From: Cyclina sinensis
Taxonomy: Eukaryota; Mollusca; Bivalvia; Venerida; Veneridae
Reading direction: 5' to 3'
Assembly (NCBI GenBank): GCA_012932295.1
Contig: JAAONU010000017.1
Span: forward strand, 1,364,001-1,428,000
DNA: 64,000 nt
Shown here: piece after piece, positions 13,091 to 24,136 of the stretch
Position numbering within the stretch: the stretch's first letter is position 1
How the letters are laid out: each line of letters begins with the position of its first letter
Notes under the pieces: model-generated
Databases searched by the model: none
What the model was told of the DNA's origin: nothing
What the model saw: only the letters and a program-made list of their open reading frames with translations
Program-made: the position numbers and the translations under genes

Positions 13091-13297
13091 TTAACCCTTA
13101 CCATGTTAAATATCTACAATGGACTTGTCCTTCTTTCAGACAGATCCATTAATTGATCATGGAGGTTCTTCTTGAAAATTCACTGAACGATTGGCGAATA
13201 GTGCAGACCATGATCAGAATGCACAGACGTGCAGGCTGATCTGGTCTGCACAAGTAGCAAAGGCAGAGACAGTTGCCTCCAGCAGGGTAAGGGTTAA
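13091..13297. mobile_element. TTAA-flanked MITE with internal palindrome (copy 1)
   Basis: The element is 207 bp. It begins TTAACCCTTACC and ends GGTAAGGGTTAA, a perfect 12-bp terminal inverted repeat. Inside, GTGCAGACCATGATCAG (13201-13217) pairs with CTGATCTGGTCTGCAC (13236-13251), making a long internal stem with a one-base bulge. TTAA at both ends followed by CCC is the signature of piggyBac-type insertion, so a piggyBac-derived non-autonomous element is the best inference. It carries no reading frame. I recognise the family from memory as abundant in bivalves. Confidence 0.85.
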
Positions 13298-14625
13298 GAA
13301 ATAGTTTGACGCTATAAATTCTGCAATTAATAATTAGTTGAAGGTATGTAAAGCGAAGCGCAGTTTTTGTATTGTAGAACGTGTACTCAATAATTGCTTT
13401 TCAGACGGTTTTGGAACCAGAATTTCTTCAAAATATAAACTATTAAGAATTCAAAACTTACACAAGATACAAACAACAAGTTAAGGTTTTGAATTGCATT
13501 TAAAAGATAATTTTTGAACAAAATCTGGAAATTTCGCAAATTTTATACGCAATTGTTTTACAGCATACAATATTTGACACCATCTGCTTAAGAAGTTAGC
13601 AATGCTTTCAAACAAATCATTTCACCAAGGAGTTGAGAAAAATTCAGAAATGACGAATGATATACTTACAATTTTTCCGGTGTATAGTAACTGCATTTAT
13701 TTTTTTGTTAATGTTTTTGTTTTTAATGTTGCGAAAGCTTTTTTCCCGTTAAGATACACACAATCATAAAAACTGCGACATCTTTCCTTGGAAAACTCGT
13801 ATTGAATTTCTTATCATAACGATAGCTCTTGCGGAAGGAGCAAAGCTTTATTCATTATAAACTGATATTCAAGGTAATTTCTTAGAAGAAAAAAACCCCA
13901 GATGGAATCGTTGCTGAAAATAGATTATCTTAAATTTAATATTTCAGGAATTCAGGTCAGACAAGGAAAATGTTCAAATATCTATTAGATATTTGATGCT
14001 TCAGAATTGTTTATACATTCTTTTTCTTAGAAATCTACGTACTTTATTGAATGACTCTTAAAAGTATGATTTTATCGAGTACATTTGAAAATTGCTTTAA
14101 TTTGTACAATCCCACACTCATTCTGAACAAGTGGAGATTCTGGAATAAAAATGTTTTTATCCCAGTTTTCTTTTATCAATGTTTGTCTTATTCTTTTCTT
14201 TATTTTCTCGGATCTCTTTCTATGGCTTTGATTTTTCCATCAAATACTCTTACATCTAATCTGTCAAGATAATCAAGTAACAAATTAATAGCTTAATAGG
14301 GACATGTCATCATCTGCTTGTTTGTTTTCTTTCGGGTAATAATCTACTTTTCACAACACCTCTGCGGCTTTTCCATTTAAAGTCTTCAGACTGGTGAAAG
14401 CATTACTGTTTAATATTGATGCTTAAGATAATACGTCTATAAACATAACCATGTGCCTCTTTTTCGTTTGGTAAACTACTGGTTTGTGCAAGTGCGCAGT
14501 GATGCAATGAAAAAAAGTGTGACCTTAAATTCGACGAATTGAAAATCGGCACCAAAACAATAAATTTGCACGTTGCTGTAGGCAGATTTGTTTTAATGAT
14601 GTTAAATTTTTTAGATATAATGCTG
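13298..14625. other. Non-coding; holds first member of a direct dispersed pair (13831-13985)
   Basis: Bases 13831-13985 align with 18416-18556 in the same orientation (for example ATATAAACCGATATTC against attataaactgatattc, and CTCAGGAAGTTAGGTCAG against ttcaggaattcaggtcag). Nothing else is recognisable. Confidence 0.45.
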
Positions 14626-15180
14626 GTTATAATCGTCAAATAAAACCCCAAATAAGAACTCTACAATGCTTTAAAACATTATCAACACACTGACGGTATG
14701 GTTATTTTTCGTGGATGGCAAGATGTGCTTGAGAAGCATCAGGATAAAATTATTAAAAAATTTTTATCACCCACCTCGGAAAAAGCACTTCGCCAATATC
14801 CGTTAATCGAGTCGTCAGTGTCACGTGATCAATTTTGAACACGTGACCTAGACAAAAATAGTTCATTCGAAAAGTTAATTAATTAAAAAAGATAAATAGA
14901 CCAACACGTACTCGGAAGCGTGGTCATCAAAACCCTCCAAATACTGATAAAAGGTTGTACAAATTACCAAAAAAGTAGTATGATCTGTCGAGAATACTGA
15001 TCGGCACTAAATTTATTAGGTCCGGTAAATGAGAAAAAAATAATGTTGTTTCTAAAAATAACTTATCTATGCAAACAAAGTCCGAGCAATGTTGGACAGG
15101 TTACAGAAAACGAAAGAATGTGTTTTTATATCTGCTAACATCCGCAAACATAGACAAGTTATAATTGAAAATAAACAGCA
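14626..15180 (+). repeat. Inverted dispersed repeat, copy A, with paired E-box motifs
   Basis: This stretch aligns collinearly, in reverse orientation, with 20649-21185. Matching blocks in A are 14701-14728 (TTATTTTTCGTGGAT), 14809-14847 (GTCACGTG-type pair), 14912-14934 (GGAAGCGTGGTCATC), 14983-15007 (GTCGAGAATACTGATCGG), 15050-15068 (TTTCTAAAAATAACTT), 15098-15112 (AGGTTACAGAAAACG) and 15146-15179. Similarity is patchy, high within blocks and low between them. Frames are interrupted by stops in both copies, so this is either an old dispersed element or a duplicated non-coding region. Confidence 0.8.
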
Positions 15181-15560
15181 TATGTTCCATTTTTAGCAAG
15201 TTAACATTGTTAATTACTTTTGCTAATGAGCGTTTTTGTAATTTTTAGATAAATAAAAGACACAAACAATTTTCTTCTAATCAAGATGTGAAATTTACTT
15301 TCTTCCGACACCTTTGCTGTATTCAATTTCCGAAAACTGGCTGGGTAGCGTACTTTTGTTAGTTGTCATAATTCTATCAACTCTTTCAGACCGCCCTTAG
15401 TAACCCCAGGTCACACTGACTTTAAGTTACCTACTTTATGATAAGTTAGGACTGCTAGTCAGCTTAAAAATGAAATATTACTATTTTTATGACTCTTTCT
15501 TAAAGTTTCTAGTAGTCCCGGTTAATCACATTATTACGAACACGAAATGCATCTTAGAAT
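15181..15560. other. Non-coding, no recognisable feature
   Basis: Nothing supportable is visible between the inverted repeat copy and the tRNA-like sequence. Confidence 0.4.
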
Positions 15561-15564
15561 ACAC

Positions 15565-15637
15565 AACCAAGAGCGGGATTCGAATTCCGATCTCCCGCGT
15601 GACATGCCAACGCTCTAACCACTGAGCCAAAGAATCG
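15565..15637 (-). repeat. tRNA-derived SINE head or tRNA pseudogene
   Basis: Read on the minus strand, TGGCTCAGTGGTTAGAGCG (15611-15629) is a near-perfect polymerase III A box. It lies in a D arm whose GCTC/GAGC stem pairs exactly. A B-box-like GGAATTCGAATCCC (15575-15588) follows at tRNA-like distance. The T-arm stem is broken and the anticodon stem does not pair, so this is not a functional tRNA. The most likely identity is the head of a SINE running leftwards on the minus strand; its tail is not delimited. Confidence 0.6.
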
Positions 15638-15640
15638 ATT

Positions 15641-18600
15641 CTCTGACGCTTTTGTCAGCGGTTGTATTTATACAATCATCGAAGGTGTGCACTAGGCCGT
15701 GACAACATAAATCATTGTTCGTCATAATTAGCAGCTAGCAGTAAGTTTATGGATTTCGCGTCATTTTCATGAAATGATAGCAATGTATGCACTTTTATCG
15801 TATGCTGCAGTTAACTAAAAATGAAATTGGTAAAAAGTGTGGTTATTAATGAACTTTTCCAGCAAGCTAAAAATATATCACTAGGGAGCTTAGGAAATGA
15901 GATTCGGAGCTAAGGGAAATAAACAAAGACATGGTCAAAAATCATATTACTATAAAAACAATTTTAGATGGCTATGTTTATCATTCATTTCGTGCGTTTT
16001 GAATTAAACTTTACGAGTGGAATTTAAATTCAAATATCGTTCACTGACATACAACAGAAGTCTGTAAATTCATATTGAGAAAATTTTGTGAGAAATAGAA
16101 AAGAACTGCCTGGGGCAAGTCCGTATTTACATAATGGTACTTTTTTCTCAAATGTATGTAGCCTAGAGATTCTTTGAGAGATATTGACGTGAAAAAGTCG
16201 GTTAAAACCTGGAACCAATTTAATGAAGTTCAACCGAATTGCGTGTTGTCAAATGCAAAATGAGCTTACCATAATTTATTTGTTCAGTATGCAAAATTTA
16301 ACAAACACAGAAGCTCAAAGATATTTAACCAGAGATAAAACCAGTTCACAAATTTTAGTAAAAATTTAATGGATATGGATAAAAGCCAAAAATGTTCTTT
16401 TCATTTCTAAGGGGGAAAACAAAAACAAATATGGAATGCGAATAAAACAAAAAAATATGTGTTTTTTTCTATTCTGTGGAAAATCGCCAAAAATAGATTC
16501 TTTACATAAGAATGAGGTGATTCCAAGTAAACTAGTCTTACCATTTAATAAACTCAGACGCATGATATTCCATATAATGTTATATGTTTAATGTTAAGTG
16601 TACAAAATGCAAGGGCCCGAATCATTTAGTCTGGAAGTAAGGAAAAAATCCTGAAAGGGCATTGAATATAAGGTATTATACACATTATAATTTTTACAAC
16701 CCTCAGTGGATTGATTTTTTTTAAGAAACATCCAAATTTATGACAAATAACAGACGCTTATACCATGAGCTGTTCAGGGTATAACAATACTAACTTCAAA
16801 TCTGACAAAATAATGAGTGTGTGAAGTAAAGAAAATAAATTACTAACTTGTTATTTTTACAGTTTGATTTGCCAAAAAATTGAAATTATACATCATGCTT
16901 TCAAAAGCAACAGAATTAGCAATATCAGTAATATTAAAGAACTTTTATCGAAATTGCAATGAAAACTCATACAACATGTGGTACTATTTTTCAACGCGAA
17001 TGTATGGATAAGAGGCTGTCATGTGATTGTAACTAGAAAATCTGGTGTGTAGCTTTAGAAGCTTTCGCTTCTAAAAACCTTGTTTAATCTGATTCTGACG
17101 ATATACACAACAGCAATGTAGCACGTACATATAACCATTAGCAGTATAAATAGTGCTTACAAAAACAAACAAAAACACAGCAAATAATGTCAACTAACGG
17201 ATTACTGTTACAAACATGGTACTTCTTTACCCCGACCTCTTCATGAGAGAGCGATATCAAGTAAATGTTCATTTTATATCTTAGGGCCTTCAAATCAGAT
17301 ATAATTATATTATATCACCTTAATCTTAATAATCTTCATATTATATTATATTATGTTAATTATTATATATCATATATTATTTTATATATCATAAAATATA
17401 TTATACATTAATATTATATTATATCATCACATACTGTTCTGAACAAATAGTATGAAAGACGTATACTAAATAGTTTTGGAAAAATTAGTCAGTGAAATCA
17501 CTGATTCCCAATTTTCATTTATTGACAATATTTAACGGTTTTGTAACAACTGAAATTCTTTTCAATCGAAAGAAATGCAATTTAAATCCAAATTTAATGT
17601 TTCAAAATAAAAACAAGGACAAAAAAAGAAATAAAATAAAAACAATAAACTAATCAAAAAGTTCGACTGACATTACAAAAATGTTCAATGTGTAAAAAGT
17701 AGAATTTTTTTTCTGAAAAATCTAGGACATTGACCGAAGAAACCTTATGTAAATACTCAATTTATGATTTGATTTTACCTATAACAAATTATCTGTTAAA
17801 AGAAGTCAGTCAGAAACCCGTTTTTTCCTTATTCTTTATACAATGTGATAGGAATATGACATCTTATTAGAAGTCACAAACCTGCTTGACAGTTAAGATA
17901 AGGAAGAATAAATGATTTTGTTTTCACCACTAAAAATGCGACCTCGGCTGAATCAGGTGAAAATTCACATAGCTCTTAAACATAACTAACGGAATAAAAG
18001 GAAGTTATTAGAAATAATGAAATGACGTGTGTTTATATTGTTTACCAATTGTGAAATACAGGAAACTTTAGAAACTCTGACGTCTGCATATAATTAGTTT
18101 TTTTGTATATAATTATCATTTTCAGGTCAATATATGAATACTGAATTACTGGAGTAATACTAGTGATGTCGTCGAAAATTTTCTTTATTTCAAATAAGCT
18201 TAGATAAATGCCAGAATTTTATTGCTAAATTCAGAATAGAATGTACAAGCGACATAAGATTCCTGCTAAACTGTTTCTAATCTGAGTTTCTAATGCTTGA
18301 TAAAAAATTAAAATGCTTAAATTATTGTTGTAAATGATGTAATTGGAGTGTTCAAGAAGAGAAAAAAGGTTTGTCAAATATTTTGAAACACTGAACACGC
18401 ATTCTTATTGCATTTATGGAAGCAGCGAAGACTAATTCAATATAAACCGATATTCTAAAGTTCTCTTTCACAAATACACTGATGTAATCTTTGCAGAAAA
18501 TTGGTAAAATTAGATTTAATACCTCAGGAAGTTAGGTCAGATACAGAAAGAATATCAGAAAACGTAGAAATGGATTAAAGGAAATGAAGAAATTTTCATC

Positions 18601-18915
18601 ATTAATTGTCTTGAAATCGGATGTGTTCATTACCATACCTTGCCCAGTGACTTAATATTCAAATGGAGAGATTTTGTAATTAAAGAACACCTTTTCTATC
18701 TATCTGAATTAGTTTAACGCTGGTACCGGTTTCCCATATGACCAAGACCCTCTAAAGAGTTTAGTTATTTTAGGTTGTCGGGGATAGTGCAAGATACAAT
18801 AAGCACCCCATTCCAAAGTAAAGTATGGTTCTTTTCCATGTTCAGTGTATAGCACCGATACAAAGGAATGTTTAGGGCATCGATTTAATGTCACATCCGA
18901 GAGACAAGTAGTTGT
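15641..18915. other. Non-coding; AT-rich low-complexity patch and a dispersed repeat member
   Basis: A run of TATAT/ATTATA simple sequence occupies about 17290-17425. Bases 18416-18556 are the partner of 13831-13985. No coding exon or RNA gene can be supported. Confidence 0.45.
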
Positions 18916-18919
18916 GTCA

Positions 18920-18990
18920 GTGTACTGGTTTGGGTCAAACTCGCGAGCCCTGTATTGCAGTCCAGTGCGTTACTACTGAACCACAGATCA
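18920..18990 (-). repeat. tRNA-derived SINE head
   Basis: On the minus strand, TGGTTCAGTAGTAACGC (18967-18983) resembles a polymerase III A box and GAGTTTGACCC (18931-18942) a B box, at tRNA-like spacing. Cloverleaf pairing is incomplete, which argues for a SINE head or decayed tRNA copy. Confidence 0.5.
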
Positions 18991-19946
18991 TCTACTAGTA
19001 TCATCTAAAAGTATCGAGTCCTAATCTTTTCAGTAGAACACACTGAAAAACAAAGTGCAATTTCAAATATAAGTTGTCCTTTTTTATAAAAACGAACATT
19101 TTTATTGACAAAAGTGAACCATTGCCAATTACCATGTTTGCTCATTCATTTCGTTTTAGGAATTCTGAACTCAGTAATTCTTTTATTGCTTACAATCGTG
19201 TCGCTCGTTTTTGTAGAATACAGATTATTATTACAAACGTTTTATACTTTGGCATCGAGAAAATATTGTCTGAATAAATATTTACAATCTAATCACTTTT
19301 CATTGTGAAATGTTACCGTAATAAAAGCTTTAAAGAGGAACTATGTCTACAAGACTAAAGCTGTTTGAAATTTGGTTCAAAATAACCTTGACTGTCTTCA
19401 TTACCTGTTCTAAAATGGATGATATTTAAAACACATTGTACATAGGTAAATATTGCACGCAGGCGAGATTCCATCATGCACATATAGCAGCCTTCAAGCA
19501 CTAAAAAGCAAGCAAATCTGTGACATAATACCCCTCGCAAAATGTTTACTTAGTCTTAGTCGCAAATGCAATGCAATCATGCATACATTTCGAAATATAT
19601 ACATGCCGCATATTACTTTTTATCACGCCATTCAACAAATGCATTTGATTCAGATAAACAACTAAGGAATGATTAGTTTTCTAGCTAAAAATCAGCTGTA
19701 TGCTTAAATGTTTTCTTGCCTTTATCAACGCCTTGATTTTCGTTGTCGTTTTTCCCCAGTAACAGATCAATCTTTCCCCTATATCCTCAAGCTTTTACGC
19801 CAAACATAGCAAGACGGTTTCAGATTTAGCCTCCAAGTAAATGAATAAGCCGTAGGTATCTCGAAAAGTACTAGCAGATTATTACCCTGTAGAAAAACAG
19901 ATAGGCAGATGATCTGCCGCAGAAATGGCAAATAATATGGTACTAA

Positions 19947-20012
19947 ATAACATAGGCAGACTGGTTATAAGCGCATGTGATAACATAGGCAGACTGGTTA
20001 TAAGCGCATGTG
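19947..20012. repeat. Perfect 33-bp direct duplication
   Basis: Two adjacent copies (19947-19979 and 19980-20012), each beginning ATAACATAGGCAGACTGG and ending gcgcatgtg, are identical by eye. This is a single recent tandem duplication. Confidence 0.95.
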
Positions 20013-20518
20013 CTAGCAAAAGCCAAGCCATGTATTAAGTGTCTTGAACATCGGAAAATGAAACCGATGATACATTAAGGGAAATATTTTTTTATTCGTT
20101 AAAAGAACTGATTTACGACGTTGTTCCTTCAAGTTCTTACTTTGACAGCAATTTTTAACCCGTTTCATAAAAGTACCAGAGTTTTGACAGAACTGAACCG
20201 AATGTCTTGAAAATGAATATGATTATGGAACAAAGAATAGATGGTTTTACTGGTTTTGTAATTGGCAAAATCTCATGAAACCATTTATAGTCAATGTTTT
20301 CCTAAATGTCTATAAATTGTACTGTTATTGTTTTGAATGTTTCTAAAAGAGAACAATGTATAGAAGAAATTGCACAGTGTCAGTTCCCTCTGAGTAATAT
20401 CAGCACCACGACGGCATTTTCAACAGTACACAAATTAACATTAAACTATTTACTCTACCAAGAAGCAGCACATCTATTAAAGTATACTGAATTGACATAA
20501 TCCGTTAAAGTTATAATA

Positions 20519-20542
20519 CCCCCAACCCCCCAACCCCCCCCC

Positions 20543-20580
<38 letters not shown>
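20519..20580. repeat. Poly(C)/poly(A) low-complexity tract
   Basis: A C-rich run is followed directly by about 30 consecutive A residues. It directly precedes inverted repeat copy B (starting about 20649), so it could be the tail of a retroposed sequence, but no other evidence supports that. Confidence 0.9.
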
Positions 20581-20582
<2 letters not shown>

Positions 20583-20648
20583 AACACTATCGCCAATTTA
20601 TGCTAATATTCATACCAATGCATTGACAACATCTTAAAAAGAAACTTT

Positions 20649-21185
20649 GCCGTTTATTTTTACTTTTAACTTGACTATGTTCGTATATGTCAGCGGATTT
20701 AAAATCACCTACTTCCGTTTTCTGTAACCTCTCCACCATTTCTTGGATAAAGTCGGAAGATGATAATTTGCATACGTAAGTTATTTTTAGAAACTTTTTT
20801 TTTCATTTACTCGACCTGAGTGCCGAAACGTATTCTCGATAGACTGTACTTTTTACAGCTTTTTCTAAGTGTTGTAAAGGTTTTGACGACCACACTTCCG
20901 AAAACGTTTTGTTGAATAGACTGATCGACTATTGTTATCAACGTCACGTGTTCAAAAATGATCATGTGACATTGACGACTCGTTTGACGGATATAAGCGA
21001 AAAGCTTTCGGCATTTTCCGAAGCAATTTAAGACCGGCAGGTTACAAAATATTTTGGCTTATTTAATCCTGGTATATCTTACGCACATCTTGCTATCCAC
21101 GAAAAATAACCGTGCAGGTAGGGAGTTGATAATGTTTTTAAGCATTCTACAGTTCTTATTTTGTTCATTTTTATGACGATTATGT
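20649..21185 (-). repeat. Inverted dispersed repeat, copy B, with paired E-box motifs
   Basis: This is the reverse-orientation partner of 14626-15180. Blocks in B are 20649-20683, 20715-20735 (CGTTTTCTGTAACCTC), 20767-20793 (TACGTAAGTTATTTTTAG), 20821-20842 (TGCCGAAACGTATTCTCG), 20880-20900 (GACGACCACACTTCCG), 20942-20981 (CGTCACGTGTTC and ATCATGTGACATTG) and 21083-21110 (CTATCCACGAAAAATAAC). Total block span is similar in both copies (about 460-480 bp between the outer blocks). In the minus direction there is some open frame at the low-coordinate end, but stops break the middle. Confidence 0.8.
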
Positions 21186-21751
21186 GCAGTAACTTTAAAT
21201 AAACAGACAATATTCAAAACTAAGATATTAACAAAAATATATTTAGGTACGAAAATACTGTAAGCTGTTTTGTAACACAAACCGTTATATTAACTATATA
21301 ATCCTTTCATCTGTGGGAAATTCTTGCTTAAATTTTCTACAATTACGAAGTTGTTATACAATTTAAGATTTCCATATCGCTTGAAAAAATACTTTTTTTA
21401 TCTTAATCTTACATAATCGCTGTTTTTATGCTAAAACTTAATTAGAGCAAGTAATGTACTGTGATATACTGTATGTTGAAATGACGATATAAAATAACAG
21501 ATTTCCTGTACACAAATCAACGACGACTCGTCTTTTACGTGTAAACAGATTCGTTGCCTAGCAACTGGATAATAAACGGACGAATTTAGACTATAGTACA
21601 AGCTTACTCTCCATATACTCGGGAATGTATGTTGTTTCTTGTCTCAACTTAAACAAATGCCAAATAGAAAAGTGTATTTAAGCTCATTACAAAAGCCACT
21701 CACAGATTTAATCTTTCTATAAAGATTTTATAATTCTTGCAATATTACTAA

Positions 21752-22018
21752 CAGGCGCGTAGCTAGCCTATAAAGAATCTGGATTCAAAATAATCTAGGG
21801 GGGTCAGGGGGCATGCCCGCCCCCCCCCCCCCCTTGAAAATTTTGAAAAAATGGTGCAATTTGGTGCGTTTTGGGGCCTCCGGAGAGCTTTCTTGACCAA
21901 CGAAAATCCATTTATTTTAGCATAAAAATGGAGATGAATAGCTTTACTTTCGTTTATTTTTTTTGTCAAAATAATGTGGACTCAGCTGCGTACTCGCGTA
22001 TAGGCAGCTACGCGCCTG
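21752..22018. mobile_element. MITE with terminal inverted repeats and 5-bp target-site duplication
   Basis: The element is 267 bp. The left end CAGGCGCGTAGCTAGCC (from 21752) is inverted at the right end as GGCAGCTACGCGCCTG (to 22018), with about 20 bp of near-perfect pairing. The bases ACTAA lie directly outside both ends, a 5-bp target duplication. The interior has a G-rich run, a C-rich run and a GAAAATTTTGAAAA motif, and no usable frame. The minus-strand open frame at 21763-21969 is produced by this low-complexity interior. The CAG...CTG termini suggest a cut-and-paste DNA transposon source, but I cannot assign the superfamily; the 5-bp duplication does not fit hAT (8 bp) or piggyBac (TTAA). 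Confidence 0.85.
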
Positions 22019-23321
22019 ACTAAATTCAATTTCTGTATGAATAGCGGTGGACTTTGATGACCCAAAAGTATTGAAGATAATAGTTTCACCTTTAAATGCG
22101 TAAATACAAAGAAATAAACATATATTGTAATCATATCAAATGGCAAAGATTCAGCGACTTCTCAAAGGCACGATGTCGCTGGATTGAGTCTCACGCGTGA
22201 AGACGCGCTATTTAATTGTTGTGTGGTTGTTTTCTCTTTTGGTACAGAATAAAAAACCAAGTTTTTTTCATAGTTCTGTATTATTGTAACAGTAAAAATG
22301 TCCACATAATCTCAAAAGTTGTGCTAGAATATGTTTAACGGAACATAACGGAACATAACGAAACCAAGGATCAGTGCCGGACTATGCTATTGCCCAGGGA
22401 GATCGGAACTTGGTAATATACATATTGTACACATGTTCACATTCTTATCATGTCATATGAAGAATTTTGGTTTACAACTTTAAAATTACGGCACTGAATA
22501 ATAGCATAATGCCTCAGTTGCTTTTATTTTATAAAGTAAAACAAAGAACTGAAGGCATATTTTCCTCAACTCAAATGGATTATATTTTTGTCAAAACTGT
22601 GAGAAAATAAACAGATTTATAAAGAAGCGCAAATATGTGAAAGGATATCTGAGGAAAACTGCCTGGACTAGTGATTTTAGATCAATTTTTGAAAATAAAA
22701 TAAACATTAAGTTTGTTGTTTTATTTCGCTTTTAAAAACAAATGGCACCTGAAAGAACATGATATTATGCCTTACAATGGAGAGCTTTTTCCGCAAGCTA
22801 TTTTTAGAATGTCTCTTGCCACTTGCAGATACTTGGAAGCTTTTTAAAGAATTTAAAGAGCCTATTTCCTTTTTTATGTTTTTTTGTGTGTGTCTAGATT
22901 TATGAAAATCCAGAATTTCTGGAAAGTTTCCGCAAAACTGTTGTGACAATGGCGTCGATTATTTACATATTTTACTTTGGAACAAAGCCAAATACAAGTG
23001 ACCAAAGCTCAAAGACACTTTTAAATGAAGTTATTTTAAAACATATTCTTAAAAAATATTGCGACATGTACAATACATACTAGATCGTGTCTTTGATCCA
23101 CCTCCATGTACCTGTCTATAGAAACAGACAAAAATACTGTTTATAATCTACAATATAAGTTGAACCAAATATATGGGTTATTTTTAGGATCTTCTACAAC
23201 CGATTTTTACAGAATAAATTTTGTTCCATATTACGATATTAATAATCCGTATTATTCGTACGGGTATAGCTCTCTAACCCAACCTTTGAACAATGTAACA
23301 GACCAATAAAATATTTGTCAG
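22019..23321. other. No confirmed gene; left part of an open-frame island
   Basis: A 45-codon frame starting at ATG 22949, in good initiation context (A at -3, G at +4), ends at a TAG near 23084. A second frame at 23106-23309 encodes a tyrosine/asparagine-rich tail (YYDINNPYYSYGYSS in part) ending at TAA with AATAAA overlapping the stop. Neither matches a family I know. They abut the candidate exon at 23322 in shifted frames. The region could be a decayed or rapidly evolving gene, or coincidence. Confidence 0.3.
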
Positions 23322-23422
23322 AAAGCGAGGTAATGACCCTGGAAGAATATCGAAAGTTTGCCATTGGTCAAAAACAGTTAAGTGCACATGAAATAGTTAC
23401 GTGCTTAATTCAGGTGCTCATG
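23322..23422 (+). CDS. Candidate internal exon, possible harmonin-homology-like helical segment
   Basis: The frame is open from 23270 and stops just past 23422. Acceptor-like CAG occurs at 23319-23321, with a second choice at 23299-23301. The exon ends ATG followed by a consensus GTAAGT donor at 23423-23428. The peptide reads ESEVMTLEEYRKFAIG and then QKQLSAHEIVTCLIQVLM, a regular amphipathic helical pattern. It is loosely like helices of the harmonin-homology domain (LS..E....L..Y....LS..E.V..L..LL) found in whirlin and related scaffold proteins. That comparison is from memory and is weak. Which acceptor is used, and what precedes it, is unknown. A chance open frame beside a chance donor remains a real alternative. 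Confidence 0.3.
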
Positions 23423-23776
23423 GTAAGTGATTTAAGAATTCAGTGAAGAAATATGTTTTTGTTTGTTTTTATAAAACAACAGGCGATATATACGGGCTTG
23501 AAATAATGTGATAACGTATGGAATAATGAAAAAAAAACGCAAGTAGTGGCAAAATTGCAATGAAATGATCATGGTGAGAACATAAAACGTAAAATATTGT
23601 AGTATAACTAACTTATCATCGAGCAGCAGTTTTGTTCGTGATTAGAAGTAAGGATTACAGGTAACGACATAACAAACAGTTCCAACTAACTTAGTACCTG
23701 AAAAATTCCAATCATCGCTGAATGTCTTTATTTGTAATATATTCCTTGTTTAACGTAACGATTTTTTTCCTACCAG

Positions 23777-24136
23777 ATTCAGATGTACAAGGGATTCATA
23801 CAATCGTGATATTCCATGCGATTGCCTTATTTATTGTAAACAGAAGTTAATCCCCGGTGAGAGATTGTCAGCGGTGGAAGTAACTTCGCACAGAAAGGTA
23901 TTCAAGCGAGCGTACTACCATTATAAAAGTCTATCAAGCAAATCACAACGGTATGGGGCATTCATTAAAAAATTCTCTAAGCCGACCTGTTGTACTGATG
24001 ATATTACAACTGCAGCAGAACAATGAACTATGTATGTTCTCACAAATGGATACTGCGCAAATGAAAAAAAAGATATTAAAACAACTTTACAATGTTTTAC
24101 AAGTAAAATACAACATATCTCATCTAATAAATTTAG
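23777..24136 (+). other. Open-frame segment with strong acceptor and donor signals, exon status uncertain
   Basis: A strong acceptor (T-rich tract then CTACCAG) ends at 23776. From 23778 one frame is open for 82 codons to TGA at 24024-24026 and encodes a cysteine-containing peptide (DIPCDCLIYCKQK near its start). A second frame is open from about 23890 and reaches a GTAAGC donor at 24137, ending KYNISHLINLG. An in-phase donor choice also exists at 23857 (GTGAGA). The minus strand is open too (23921-24178). I recognise no domain. It may be one or two exons continuing the candidate at 23322, but the phases do not join neatly. Confidence 0.25.

Noticed and set aside
15565..15637. Functional tRNA gene on the minus strand
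   Set aside because: D arm is good, but the anticodon stem does not pair and the T arm is broken, so it is a SINE head or pseudogene.
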